Source of the DNA: CAILZL01 sp963748005
Lineage (GTDB): Bacteria > Pseudomonadota > Gammaproteobacteria > Steroidobacterales > Steroidobacteraceae
Reading direction: 5' to 3'
Assembly: GCA_963748005.1 (NCBI GenBank)
Contig: CAVVHH010000002.1
Span: 620,001 to 684,000, forward strand
Length of the DNA: 64,000 nt
The translations under genes were made by a program, and so were the position numbers. Positions 33,527 to 42,094 of the stretch are shown piece after piece (positions within the stretch are counted from its first letter, which is position 1; each line of letters opens with the position of its first letter). Below the pieces are notes generated by a model that did no database searches, was not told the DNA's origin, and saw only the letters and a program-made list of their open reading frames with translations.

Positions 33527-34433
33527 AACTCCTGCACGTCTGCGCCACCAGTGGCGCAACAACCGGCCGCTGCGCATTCGTCATCGTTGTAACAACACCA
33601 GCAATCACCAGCGCAGCGCCCACGCCTTGCGCGGCACTAAAAGGCTGTCCCAATGCGATACCAATCAGCGTGGTAAATACCGGTACCAGATTGATGAACA
33701 TCGCAGCGCGCGTTGCGCCAAGACGGGCAATGCTCTGATTCCACCATAGATACGCCAGCACCGAGCCGAACAACGCCATGGCCACAACAGCCAAGGCGAC
33801 CGGCACACTCGGCATCACGAACAGATCATCTGCCACCACATCGGCCGCAACGGTCAGCATCACTGCACCCACCACAAGCGTACTGGTGGTCAACAAAAGA
33901 GAAGGCACGTTGCTGATGAAGCGCTTCGGGATCACGCCGTACGCCGCAAAACAGGCACAGGCCAACAACATCAGCAAATCACCTGCCGAAAAACTCATGG
34001 TCAGCAAGTTGTGCAGGGAACCTTTACTCACAATGGTCACCACACCGGTAAGGCTGATGACAAAGCCCAGCAATTGACGGGGCTGAACCTTTTCACCCCC
34101 CAGCAGCGCAGACAACACGGCCGTCATGGCTGGATAGAAGGCCATGATCAATGCCGCGTTGACGGATGAGGTGTGCTGCAGACCAGAGAACAGCGCGACG
34201 TTGAAGCCGAATACGCCAATGACGCCCATGGCTATGATCGGCCAGATATTGCGGCGCACGGCCTGTGCATCCCAGCCCTTCTGCAGATAGATGTAACCAG
34301 CCAGCGCCGCGCCTGCCAGCAGGAAACGCCAGGCAGCCACCGACAGCGGCGACATGTAAGCCACGGCGTACTTGCCCAGATGAAACACTGCTGCCCAGAA
34401 AAACGTGGTTAGTAACAGATATAGGTAGGTCAT
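33525..34433 (-). CDS. EamA/DMT-family transporter
   Basis: The 302-residue inner-membrane protein has ten predicted helices in two EamA repeats, beginning YLYLLLTTFFWAAVFHLGKYAVAYMSPLSVAAWRFLLAGAALAGYIYL and ending in the second repeat SVLAYLWWNQSIARLGATRAAMFINLVPVFTTLIGIALG. DMT transporters export amino acids, nucleobases or other metabolites; the substrate is unknown. The start at 34433 (MTYLY) was chosen because the long upstream frame runs through the divergent LysR gene. The adjacent divergent LysR gene, 77 bases away, is its likely regulator. Confidence 0.92.
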   Translation of the reverse strand: MTYLYLLLTTFFWAAVFHLGKYAVAYMSPLSVAAWRFLLAGAALAGYIYLQKGWDAQAVRRNIWPIIAMGVIGVFGFNVALFSGLQHTSSVNAALIMAFYPAMTAVLSALLGGEKVQPRQLLGFVISLTGVVTIVSKGSLHNLLTMSFSAGDLLMLLACACFAAYGVIPKRFISNVPSLLLTTSTLVVGAVMLTVAADVVADDLFVMPSVPVALAVVAMALFGSVLAYLWWNQSIARLGATRAAMFINLVPVFTTLIGIALGQPFSAAQGVGAALVIAGVVTTMTNAQRPVVAPLVAQTCRS

Positions 34434-34510
34434 GGCCTGCCATCCTTTGTTGACGCCTGCACCAGCGGGTCCCATTATCGTTTTTCGTATTTGGAAGAAC
34501 AGACTCGCCA

Positions 34511-35452
34511 ATGGCAAACCGTTTTCCGAAAAGTTCGGTACTCGACCTGGACTGGAATGACCTGAAGTTCTTTCTGGCCGTGGCGCGTACCGGTGGCCTG
34601 ACCGCCGCCTCGCAACTGTTGGGCGCCAGCCCGTCCACCGTGGCCCGACATATCGATGCCCTTGAACACCGGCTGGGCACCAAGCTGTTTCTGCGCCACC
34701 AGACCGGCTATTTATTGAGTGATCAGGGGCAGGATGTACTGGAACCCATCGCCGCCATCGAACAATCCATGTTGTCGATGGATGGTCTGAATGGCAGCGC
34801 GGATCTGAAAAACACCCTGCGTGGCAAGGTGCGACTGGCCACATCGGATGGTCTGGCCACCTTCCTGGTCACACCGCACCTGCCGGAATTCTGGGCGCGT
34901 CACCCGCAAGTACGGGTCGAGCTGCTCACCAGCCTGAACATCGTCGACCTGAACCGGCGCGAAGCCGATCTGGCATTACGCTTCGTGAATCCGGCAGAAA
35001 ATCACAGCTCTCAGGACTACATCGGGTTGAATCTGGGCCCCGTGCATTTTCGCGCTTATTGCGCACGCAGCCTGCTGGGCGCACGCACGCCGGATATCGA
35101 TTTATTGAGCAATGAACTCGATTACATTTCGTGGACCGAGGACTGGGCGGCGCTGCCCATGATGGGCTGGCTGACCAAGGTATTCGGCAGCAAAACGCCG
35201 ATCCTCAGCAGTAACAATCTGCTGGTGCACTTGCAGGCCGTGCGCGCCGGCATTGGTGTTGCACTGCTGCCTGACTACATGGGTGCCGATGATCCCACGC
35301 TGTGCGAACTGGCGCTTCCCGACACCATTTCTTCCGCGCGCGACCTGTGGCTGGTCTACCACCGTGATCTGAAAAGCAGTCAGCGCGTGCTGGCGATGCG
35401 GGATTTTTTGAAGGATGTGGTGCAGCAGAGGACTGTTGCACGGAGTGGATGA
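34511..35452 (+). CDS. LysR-family transcriptional regulator
   Basis: The 313-residue protein has the N-terminal winged HTH (LDWNDLKFFLAVARTGGLTAASQLLGASPSTVARHIDALEHRLGTKLFLRHQTGYLLSDQG) and a periplasmic-binding-like effector domain (GKVRLATSDGLATFLVTPHLPEFWARHPQVRVELL). LysR proteins often control a divergently encoded gene from the shared spacer, which here would be the EamA transporter at 33525. The effector is unknown. The start at 34511 lacks a clear Shine-Dalgarno sequence; the HTH is complete from this start. Confidence 0.93.
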   Translation: MANRFPKSSVLDLDWNDLKFFLAVARTGGLTAASQLLGASPSTVARHIDALEHRLGTKLFLRHQTGYLLSDQGQDVLEPIAAIEQSMLSMDGLNGSADLKNTLRGKVRLATSDGLATFLVTPHLPEFWARHPQVRVELLTSLNIVDLNRREADLALRFVNPAENHSSQDYIGLNLGPVHFRAYCARSLLGARTPDIDLLSNELDYISWTEDWAALPMMGWLTKVFGSKTPILSSNNLLVHLQAVRAGIGVALLPDYMGADDPTLCELALPDTISSARDLWLVYHRDLKSSQRVLAMRDFLKDVVQQRTVARSG

Positions 35453-35510
35453 TTTGAATGGATGTGTCCGACCTTCTCGAGCATGTTCCCGGTTACACAC
35501 GCCCTCACTC

Positions 35511-36458
35511 CTACTGCCTGCGCCATATCCCGGGTGATGTCCCGAACTGGCGTTTGAATGCACGACTGAACGCCGCTTCGGATTCATAGCCAATTGCAAA
35601 ACCAATTTGCGCCACGCTGCCGCGTCCCTCGCGCAGCTGTTGAGCTGCCACGTGCATGCGCCACAGTGTCAGGTACTGCATCGGTGGCTGCCCGACCAGC
35701 GAAGTGAATCGCTCCGCAAATACCGAACGTGACATACCCACTTCCAGCGCCAGTGCTTCCGCGGTCCATGCCTCGGTTGGACGCGCATGCAACATGGCCA
35801 GTGCGCGCCCAATCTGTGGATCACGCAGCCCCGCCAGCCAGCCGCGTCGTTCCTCGGGAAGGCTGGCGACAAACTGACTTACTGCCTCGACGAACAGGAG
35901 TTCAGACAGCTTGGTAATGACGGTTGTCGAGCCGAGGCGTCCCGCGGCAATCTCACTGGCAGCGAAACGAAACGAGCTTTCAATCCAGGCTCCCGATGCA
36001 GTGGCACGCACATCCAGCTTCAACACCGGCGGCAATGCCGAGAGCAGCGGATTGAAAGGCGTGTCGGAGCCGAGGAATCCGCACAGCACTTGCGTGGCTG
36101 CGCCGCCACCGCCGTACTTGATTCGTGAAAAATCACCAGACTGCGGCGACTGCATGACCTGACGCGCAGTCACCGCCGGAACATCCAGGGCACTGCCAAA
36201 GAGGTGTGCGTCGTTGTGCGGCAGCAGCACGAACTCGCCTGCACGGATATCGATTGCCTCACCGCCCTCGATTCCGAGCTGCATCTTGCCTTCAGCCACA
36301 AAATGCGAGGCAATGACATGACGCGGCGATGCACCGTAAGGTTTGCAGTCATCCGCAGAAATCTTGCCTCTGATGCACCAGGGCGCAGTGAAGTCTGCCT
36401 CGAGAAATACTCCTCCCGACAGCCGAATCACGCGCAACACATCTGAAAATGCATCCAA
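35511..36458 (-). CDS. AraC-family transcriptional regulator with cupin domain
   Basis: The 315-residue protein has an N-terminal cupin-type sensor (ADFTAPWCIRGKISADDCKPYG, HFVAEGKMQLGIEGGEAIDIRAGEFVLLPHNDAHLFGS) and a C-terminal AraC HTH pair (WTAEALALEVGMSRSVFAERFTSLVGQPPMQYLTLWRMHVAAQQLREG, SVAQIGFAIGYESEAAFSRAFKRQFGTSPGIWRR). It reads divergently from the diiron protein gene, 111 bases away, and is the likely regulator of that gene and the following MAPEG gene. The inducer is unknown. Confidence 0.93.
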   Translation of the reverse strand: MDAFSDVLRVIRLSGGVFLEADFTAPWCIRGKISADDCKPYGASPRHVIASHFVAEGKMQLGIEGGEAIDIRAGEFVLLPHNDAHLFGSALDVPAVTARQVMQSPQSGDFSRIKYGGGGAATQVLCGFLGSDTPFNPLLSALPPVLKLDVRATASGAWIESSFRFAASEIAAGRLGSTTVITKLSELLFVEAVSQFVASLPEERRGWLAGLRDPQIGRALAMLHARPTEAWTAEALALEVGMSRSVFAERFTSLVGQPPMQYLTLWRMHVAAQQLREGRGSVAQIGFAIGYESEAAFSRAFKRQFGTSPGIWRRQ

Positions 36459-36569
36459 CTGTCACCTCCTTTCCACCGGAGCTTTGAGCATGAGAACCGG
36501 CGCACCCATCATTCAGGTCGCAAAGCGCGAATCGTAGATTAGCACTCACCAACACAACAGGAGTTCAAG

Positions 36570-37523
36570 ATGAGTGCCGTACCTACCCTGCTTCCTTCCG
36601 AGTCGGACCATGCCGCCCGATACGCTCAAACCGTCAAGGTGTCGAAACGGCTGGAATGGCAGATCGATCGCGATCTGATCCAGAACCGCTCCTTCGACTT
36701 TTCGCGCAAATTCCTGCCCGACGCGTTGTCACAGATCGATCGACTAGTCTTTCTTTCCGAAGATGAAGCGCGCCTGCTCAGTCAAATTCAGGGGCGTACG
36801 TACGCCTATATCTTCGGACTGGTCGAGCGGTTTATCAGCGCCAAGATGCTCGACCAGGGCCGGGCGCATATTTTCGGCGACCAGTTGGCACTGGAAGCAC
36901 TGGTGCGCTTTTCCAATGAAGAGATCAAGCACCAGGAACTGTTCCGCCGCATGGAAACGATGATTGGCTCCCAATTGCCACCCGGCTATCGTCAGGTTGC
37001 CAATCCCAACGACGTGGCGCGCGCGGTACTCGCCGCGAGTACCTGGTCGGTGCTGGCGCTGACGTGTCACATCGAACTGTTTGTTCAGGCGCACTACGCC
37101 GAAAGCATCGCCCCGCGTGACGAGCTGTGCCCGCTGTTCAGGGATGTATTCAAGTTTCACTGGAAGGATGAAAGCCAGCATGTCGTACTCGACGAGTTCG
37201 AGTGGCAGGACGAGCACGTGAAGCTCTCGCCGGGCGAGCGCGATCAGGCGGTGAACGATCTGATTGCCCTCGTGGCCGCCGTAGACGGAATCCTGCAGGC
37301 ACAGTCGGCGTCCGATGCGGACTACTTTATTCGCAATGTCGCACGACCCTTCAACGCTGAAGAGATCACAGAAATAAAGGCCACCGTACTGTCCGCCTAC
37401 CGCTGGCAATACATCATCTCGGGCGTGCGGCATCCGCACTTTGGCCAGCTGCTGACCAGCATGACGACGCCAGCGCAGATGGCGCAGATTCAGACTGCGC
37501 TGGCGCCGATCATGAATGGCTGA
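36570..37523 (+). CDS. AurF-like diiron (ferritin-like) oxygenase
   Basis: The 317-residue helical protein has two (D/E)-E-x-x-H iron motifs, EEIKH (in VRFSNEEIKHQELFRRME) and DESQH (in FKFHWKDESQHVVLDEFEW), spaced as in the AurF/p-aminobenzoate N-oxygenase-type diiron proteins. Such enzymes use a carboxylate-bridged diiron centre for N-oxygenation or hydroxylation; the substrate is unknown. The ATG at 36570 follows AACAGGAGTTCAAG. A MAPEG membrane-protein gene follows 29 bases later on the same strand, and an AraC regulator is divergent, so the three look like a small inducible unit, perhaps for detoxification. Confidence 0.8.
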   Translation: MSAVPTLLPSESDHAARYAQTVKVSKRLEWQIDRDLIQNRSFDFSRKFLPDALSQIDRLVFLSEDEARLLSQIQGRTYAYIFGLVERFISAKMLDQGRAHIFGDQLALEALVRFSNEEIKHQELFRRMETMIGSQLPPGYRQVANPNDVARAVLAASTWSVLALTCHIELFVQAHYAESIAPRDELCPLFRDVFKFHWKDESQHVVLDEFEWQDEHVKLSPGERDQAVNDLIALVAAVDGILQAQSASDADYFIRNVARPFNAEEITEIKATVLSAYRWQYIISGVRHPHFGQLLTSMTTPAQMAQIQTALAPIMNG

Positions 37524-37552
37524 CTGTACATGTCCGGAACAGGACAACTGCC

Positions 37553-37975
37553 ATGACCATACCAATGTGGATGTTGCTCGGCTTCGCCGCATGGACTTTG
37601 ATGCTGCTGACCGCCACCGTGGGTGTGTATCGATGGGCCAAGATCCTGTTCCGGCATGCTGCGATTGCCTCATTCCGCAGCGATCAGCTTGAAGGCGAGG
37701 ATTGGTATCGGCGCGGCACACGCGCCCATGCGAACTGCGTGGAAAATCTGCCCGTGTTCGGCGCCATCGTGCTGGCGATTTCGGTCATGGGCATCAGCGG
37801 CCCGGTGGTGGATTCCCTATGCACCACTATTCTGATCGCACGCGTCTGTCAGTCGCTGGTCCATGTGGCGCATGTGCAAACCGATGCGTTCGTGGCAGTG
37901 CGATTTTCTTTCTTCAGTGTTCAGCTGGTCAGTTTTCTGGTGCTCATCGGCATGATTGCTTTTCATGCGGCATGA
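37553..37975 (+). CDS. MAPEG-family membrane protein
   Basis: The 140-residue protein has four hydrophobic helices and the MAPEG pattern: RSDQLEGEDWYRRGTRAHANCVENLPVFGAIVLAISVMG, with the conserved R-A-H-x-N-x-x-E motif (glutathione-binding in characterised members). MAPEG proteins include microsomal glutathione transferases; bacterial members may conjugate glutathione to lipophilic compounds. It follows the diiron protein closely and is likely co-transcribed. Activity is inferred from the family only. Confidence 0.88.
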   Translation: MTIPMWMLLGFAAWTLMLLTATVGVYRWAKILFRHAAIASFRSDQLEGEDWYRRGTRAHANCVENLPVFGAIVLAISVMGISGPVVDSLCTTILIARVCQSLVHVAHVQTDAFVAVRFSFFSVQLVSFLVLIGMIAFHAA

Positions 37976-37999
37976 GCTTGGCAAGTCGAATTCAATGGC

Positions 38000-38707
38000 T
38001 CATCGGGGCACGGGCTTGCCATACACTTCGATCCAGCCCATGTCCATGAAGCCGCCATCGCCGTGGCCGCTGCCGGGCATCAGGTCGGTGAAACCAATTT
38101 CATCCACCTTGGTGAAATCCAGCGCACTCTTCTCCAGCCATTTTCCACGCGTGTGCACCGTATCGATATCCAGCTTCATCCAGCGCGACTCGGCGAGGTT
38201 GAATTCACTCAAGTTGAAATCGAGCTCGTTATGATCTTCGTGTTCGCCCAGCAGCCAGGTGCCATCAGCCAGCTTGATGATCGGGTGAATATGGTGCGGA
38301 CCGGATACCTTGACACTCCAGCGGATCTTGCCCAGGCCGCTGAGATCGACGAAGTTATTCTTGTCGCGCAACGCTGCTGCACACAGCTGCTCGCACATTC
38401 CTGTGAATATGTGCGGTGGTGCGCCGCCAGTCATGCTCGCCGCCGGCGCTGAGGCGGTCAGAATTTGCTTGCCCGACGGACCGTACAACTTCAGTTCCAG
38501 ATTCTGATTGGCCAGATCTGCCTGTGTTACCGGATGTTGCCTCTCCGTCCGCGTCCAGTCATGGCGGAAAAACAGCGGCGTTGCGGGCTCAAGTGGCGCC
38601 CAACCTCCGGCCGGCACCGTAGAAATGATCGAATCCTGTGCTGCAAAAGCGCTTGACGCTGTCACGCAGATAACGGCAAGTAGCAGCATCTTTGAACTTC
38701 TAATCAT
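38000..38707 (-). CDS. Secreted hypothetical protein
   Basis: The 235-residue product has a Sec signal peptide (MIRSSKMLLLAVICVTASSAFA). The mature part looks beta-rich, with two Cys in GMCEQLCAAALRDKNNFVDLSGLGKIRWSVKVSG, several His (GPHHIHPIIKL, GEHEDHNELDF), and a C-terminal ALDFTKVDEIGFTDLMPGSGHGDGGFMDMGWIEVYGKPV. That last segment resembles carbohydrate-binding jelly-roll modules, in which the strand order ends in a similar 'W-I-E-V-Y-G', but I do not recognise the family. It stands alone, convergent with the MAPEG gene. Confidence 0.7.
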   Translation of the reverse strand: MIRSSKMLLLAVICVTASSAFAAQDSIISTVPAGGWAPLEPATPLFFRHDWTRTERQHPVTQADLANQNLELKLYGPSGKQILTASAPAASMTGGAPPHIFTGMCEQLCAAALRDKNNFVDLSGLGKIRWSVKVSGPHHIHPIIKLADGTWLLGEHEDHNELDFNLSEFNLAESRWMKLDIDTVHTRGKWLEKSALDFTKVDEIGFTDLMPGSGHGDGGFMDMGWIEVYGKPVPR

Positions 38708-38772
38708 GTCTCCCCCATCCTGATCTGAATGCTAAAATCGTGCACTATAGAAGGTCTGATTAACCTCTTATT

Positions 38773-38918
38773 CGTCATTCCCGCGAATGCGGGACTGCGC
38801 AGGCAGGATGCCGCAGCGAACATCGGTTTACCGATGGCCCGAAGGGCAAACTGCAGGACACAGTTTGTAATCCAGTTAAATCATTCTCTTACTGGATGCC
38901 CGCCTGCGCGGGCATGAC
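38773..38918. repeat. Inverted pair of CCCGC/GCGGG repeats
   Basis: CGTCATTCCCGCGAATGCGG (38773-38792) and CTGGATGCCCGCCTGCGC followed by GGGCATGAC (38892-38918) face each other. They are of the widespread ATTCCCGC...GCGGGAAT intergenic repeat type. The spacer between the secreted-protein gene and the DUF6152 operon end holds nothing else recognisable. Confidence 0.6.
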
Positions 38919-38983
38919 ATCAATCAGACTCTCCCTATGGTATCAACAGGCGATGTCGCAATTTCCAATCTGCCTACAGGCGC

Positions 38984-39802
38984 TCATCTTTGAAAGCCCA
39001 TGTGACCCTGCGCGTCCGGCGTGTTGCGGTTGTTCTCGCAGATATATTCGCCTACGACGGTGCCCGGCGGAGCGCTTTTGTAGACCGCGCGTGCCTGCCA
39101 TGGGCTGCTGAAGGTCCTGGGATCGGTGAGAGTGACCAGCACCTCGAGTGTGTCCCGATCCAGTCGACGATAACGCTCCACAAGATGCAGATCTTCGGAA
39201 TGGGGCATGCCGACCTGATCGATGGTCGTGCGCTCGCTGAGAGCTATCGTGTCCACCACCAGTGTGTCGCCTTCCCAGTGCCCGACGGAATGGCCCATGT
39301 ACGTGGGATCGGGATCTTCGGGGTGTTTACCATTGAGAGAAATGATGCGGAAATGATTCTGCTCCTCGAACAGCATGCTGACCTGGCCGGGGTTTTCGAG
39401 AATCTGGATCGGGTACGGCGCGCCGGCGATCATCATCAGGGGCATACCGCCCGGCAGGCAGGATGCCATGGTGTTCGCGTATGGATAGCCGCGATCCGCG
39501 TCCGCAAGGCGTTGCTCGAGTAGCGCAGCGGCTGCCGGCAGGAGCGGAGGCGGTTTGCCTTCGGCGGTCATGACGACGCGCGAACGCGCGCTCACGCGAG
39601 AACTCTTGTAACCGGTGGTCAGCCAGATGCCGGTGAGACTTCCCGGCCCGTGAAGAGCTGACTGCGATGCCGCCTGCCCGCCAGCGGGCGCGGCGGAGCC
39701 CACGGCTGCCCACGCGAACAGCGAACATCCGGCGGCTAATAGCCATCCTGAGGGCCAGCATGGCAGCCAGAAAGGCGAAGCGCGCAGGGCCCAATTTTTC
39801 AT
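38984..39802 (-). CDS. Hypothetical exported protein linked to DUF6152
   Basis: The 272-residue protein has a hydrophobic N-terminal signal (WLLAAGCSLFAWAAVGSAA; a lipobox-like AAGC is present). It has the pattern GSLTGIWLTTGYKSSR, ASCLPGGMPLMMIAGAPYPIQILENPGQVSMLFEEQNHFRIISLNGKHPEDPDPTYMGHSVGHWEGDTLVVDTIALSERTTID, and ends VYKSAPPGTVVGEYICENNRN. Proteins with this GHSxGHWEGDTLVVDT signature commonly occur beside DUF6152 genes, as here; their function is unknown to me. It overlaps the DUF6152 stop codon by four bases (ATGA), so the pair is coupled. Confidence 0.8.
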   Translation of the reverse strand: MKNWALRASPFWLPCWPSGWLLAAGCSLFAWAAVGSAAPAGGQAASQSALHGPGSLTGIWLTTGYKSSRVSARSRVVMTAEGKPPPLLPAAAALLEQRLADADRGYPYANTMASCLPGGMPLMMIAGAPYPIQILENPGQVSMLFEEQNHFRIISLNGKHPEDPDPTYMGHSVGHWEGDTLVVDTIALSERTTIDQVGMPHSEDLHLVERYRRLDRDTLEVLVTLTDPRTFSSPWQARAVYKSAPPGTVVGEYICENNRNTPDAQGHMGFQR

Positions 39803-40212
39803 TGTTTGGCCTCCGGCTTCGAGGGTTGTGAGCCCACGACACTCTCAGTCAACGTCCGGCCGTTGATCACTGCGGACACCAGCGCCCCGCCCGGCTCGTC
39901 ACTGGTCTTGAGCGGATGAATGACCACGCTGATCTTGTCGCCGGCTTTGAGCGTCTTGCGCGTCCAGCCCACGGCGCTCATGGTCTTGGTGCTGTTGCAC
40001 TCGATGGCCCACTCCACCGCCTGACCGCCCGCGTCCGTCACCAGCAGTTGGATCCAGATGTGAGGATTGGTCCACTGATATTCCTTGACCGTGCCCTCCA
40101 GCTTCACTTCCTTCTGCATGTCGAACATGGCATAGGAATGATGCGCAGAAACCGACCCCACCGCACAGGCCAGCAACGTCGCAAGCGACAGGGCTAAAGC
40201 ACGCACTCTCAT
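39799..40212 (-). CDS. DUF6152 periplasmic protein
   Basis: The 137-residue protein has a signal peptide (MRVRALALSLATLLACAVGSVSA) and the DUF6152 core: HHSYAMFDMQKEVKLEGTVKEYQWTNPHIWIQLLVTD, WAIECNSTKTMSAVGWTRKTLKAGDKISVVIHPLKTSDEPGGALVSAVINGRTL. It is a small OB-like beta protein of the periplasm with unknown role. Many relatives sit beside a GHWEGDTLVVDT protein, as here. The start at 40212 is at the signal peptide; the frame upstream is not signal-like. It is the first gene of a two-gene unit. Confidence 0.87.
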   Translation of the reverse strand: MRVRALALSLATLLACAVGSVSAHHSYAMFDMQKEVKLEGTVKEYQWTNPHIWIQLLVTDAGGQAVEWAIECNSTKTMSAVGWTRKTLKAGDKISVVIHPLKTSDEPGGALVSAVINGRTLTESVVGSQPSKPEAKQ

Positions 40213-40478
40213 CGGTTCAAATCTCCTGGCAAATTGATGTTGCTGCAGTGACTCGACCACGGAACCCAAGGCCTGCGCATCTTAGATGAAATCTCGCAGA
40301 TAGCGAGAGTGGCCTGCGGAATGGTTTATGAATCGGCATTGATGCCAGGCCGTCGATCCGCAGCTAGTCATGCGTCCACAAACCCCCTGTCCAAAATACA
40401 TGCGGATCGAGGGCCCGGCACTATTCACCTGTTAATTTGAGTCGCCGGCTAGAATACCTTCTGCTCAATGGACACCAG

Positions 40479-41309
40479 CTACTCAGCCGTGAGCGGCACG
40501 GCGATCTGCCGTAACGGCTGTCGCTGTACATCCCAGGTGGCTGCTGCTGCGTTGATGCGTGCAATGCGCTCGGCATCGGCTGGATGCGTCGATAACAGTG
40601 ACGGCACCGAAATTCCTTTCTCGTCCTGATAATCGGCGAGCACTTCAAACAATGCGGCCGCGCCGCCTGCGTGACCGTAGTGAGCAGTAACGGCTTTGAT
40701 GGCATCTTCGTCAGCGGCGGATTCTGCGCGCCGCGAATAGCCCAGCAGGACCAGTTGACTGACTCTTGGCAGCAAGGCACTCGCATCACCCACCAGCGCC
40801 AACAACACGGCCACCGACGCACCGCCACCGACAGCAGAAATAGGATCGCGCGCCTTGATGTGAGCAATCTCGTGTCCCAACACCATGGCCAGTGCATTCT
40901 CGCTGGGCAAGCGGCGATACAAATCGCTGGTGACGACAATGTGCCCGCCCAAGGTCGCGAACGCATTGGGTACGTCCATGTCGGTATAGTGGACCGTGAG
41001 CTTCATATCCTGCGGCAGCGCCATGTTTGCAGCCAGACTATCTACCAGTGATTGCAGATAACGTTCAATGTCTGCCTGCTGCTGAGTGAGCGGTTCGTCC
41101 GCCTGTACGCCGATCACTTGCTCGCCAACCCATGACCGCTCTGTGGAGAAAGGAATGAGTCGTGCAAGTTGTCCACCAAAAAAATACAACACCGCCGTCA
41201 GCAGCAGTACGCAAATGCCAATACCCGCCGCGAGCCGCAAGAACTCCACCAGCGGGCTCTCGCGGGAGACATTAAACTCGTGCGAAACCTCGGGGTTCTC
41301 GTAGCTCAT
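40479..41309 (-). CDS. M48-family metallopeptidase
   Basis: The 276-residue protein has one N-terminal membrane helix (LAAGIGICVLLLTAVLYFFGG) and a peptidase M48 domain with FATLGGHIVVTSDLYRRLPSENALAMVLGHEIAHIKARDP (zinc-binding HEIAH), a further hydrophobic segment, and SRRAESAADEDAIKAV with the third ligand Glu. It resembles LoiP/YggG- or BepA-type peptidases without the TPR part. It probably works in envelope protein quality control, facing the periplasm. It is the last of three same-strand genes with two YbjQ-type genes upstream (gaps of 9 and 2 bases). Confidence 0.92.
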   Translation of the reverse strand: MSYENPEVSHEFNVSRESPLVEFLRLAAGIGICVLLLTAVLYFFGGQLARLIPFSTERSWVGEQVIGVQADEPLTQQQADIERYLQSLVDSLAANMALPQDMKLTVHYTDMDVPNAFATLGGHIVVTSDLYRRLPSENALAMVLGHEIAHIKARDPISAVGGGASVAVLLALVGDASALLPRVSQLVLLGYSRRAESAADEDAIKAVTAHYGHAGGAAALFEVLADYQDEKGISVPSLLSTHPADAERIARINAAAATWDVQRQPLRQIAVPLTAE

Positions 41310-41318
41310 GGCGCTACG

Positions 41319-41777
41319 TCAAGGAATCAACGCCGTGCCGTAGGCAATGAACTCAGCGGAAAACACTGTCCTCTGGCCGGGGCTGCCTTCTGCCAGTGAT
41401 GAAGTTTCGAAGCGCACGTTGAACACCATGTTGGCGCCGCGTTCGCGCGCTGCGGCTTTCATGCGCACAATCGCCTCACGGCGCCCCCTGTCCATCAGAG
41501 ATTCATACACAGTCAGTCTTCCACCGACAAAGCTGCGCAGGGCAGCAGCAATGCGTTTGAAGTAGTCCTCGGCAATGACCACCGAACCCACGACCAATGT
41601 GCCTTCACGAAAAGCGCGATCCGCGGGCAGGCGCTTTTCATTGAAGATCAGAATGTCACGCAGCTCTGCTTCACGGCGCTGAATTTCCTTGAAGTGACGC
41701 TTCTCGGCAGCGACACCGAAAATCAAGCCTATCAGCAATAGAACAGCAAAGAACCCGAGTTGAATGAGTGCTTCCAT
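41319..41777 (-). CDS. YbjQ-type (UPF0145) protein with membrane anchor
   Basis: The 152-residue protein begins with one membrane helix (LIQLGFFAVLLLIGLIFGVAAE) and a short coiled coil. A YbjQ/UPF0145 fold follows: VVGSVVIAEDYFKRIAAALRSFVGGRLTVYESLMDRGRREAIVRMKAAARERGANMVFNVRFETSSL. YbjQ proteins form small pentamer-like rings; some annotations call them heavy-metal binding, but the function is unproven. It is the middle gene of a three-gene unit, two bases after another YbjQ gene and nine before the M48 peptidase. This grouping suggests a shared envelope role. Confidence 0.85.
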   Translation of the reverse strand: MEALIQLGFFAVLLLIGLIFGVAAEKRHFKEIQRREAELRDILIFNEKRLPADRAFREGTLVVGSVVIAEDYFKRIAAALRSFVGGRLTVYESLMDRGRREAIVRMKAAARERGANMVFNVRFETSSLAEGSPGQRTVFSAEFIAYGTALIP

Positions 41778-41779
41778 GG

Positions 41780-42094
41780 CTACTGCACCACTACAGCTGT
41801 GCCATACACCATCACTTCGGCGGCGCCGGAAGCGATGTTGGAAGTGGAAAAGCGAACATTGATCACCGCATTGCCGCCGGCTGATCGTGCCTGCGCCACC
41901 ATGCGTTCGATGGCTTCCTCGCGCGCTTCATTCAGCAGTTCGGTATAGCCCTTCAGTTCGCCACCAACAAAGTTTTTCAGTCCCGCCAGAAAATCCTTGC
42001 CGGCATGCTTGCTACGTACTGTCGACCCCTGTACCAGACCCAAATGCTTGATTATGCTTTTGCCCGGAACGAGTTCAAGATTAGTTAATTCCAT
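41780..42094 (-). CDS. YbjQ-family (UPF0145) protein
   Basis: The 104-residue cytoplasmic protein is a full-length YbjQ member: NLELVPGKSIIKHLGLVQGSTVRSKHAGKDFLAGLKNFVGGELKGYTELLNEAREEAIERMVAQARSAGGNAVINVRFSTSNIASGAAEVMVYGTAVVV. It resembles its downstream neighbour, which has an added membrane anchor, so the pair likely arose by duplication. Its biochemical role is unknown. It is the first gene of the YbjQ-YbjQ-M48 unit. Confidence 0.9.
   Translation of the reverse strand: MELTNLELVPGKSIIKHLGLVQGSTVRSKHAGKDFLAGLKNFVGGELKGYTELLNEAREEAIERMVAQARSAGGNAVINVRFSTSNIASGAAEVMVYGTAVVVQ

Noticed and set aside
34434..34844. Longer N-terminus of the EamA transporter
   Set aside because: It is antisense to the LysR gene start and has no membrane-helix pattern.
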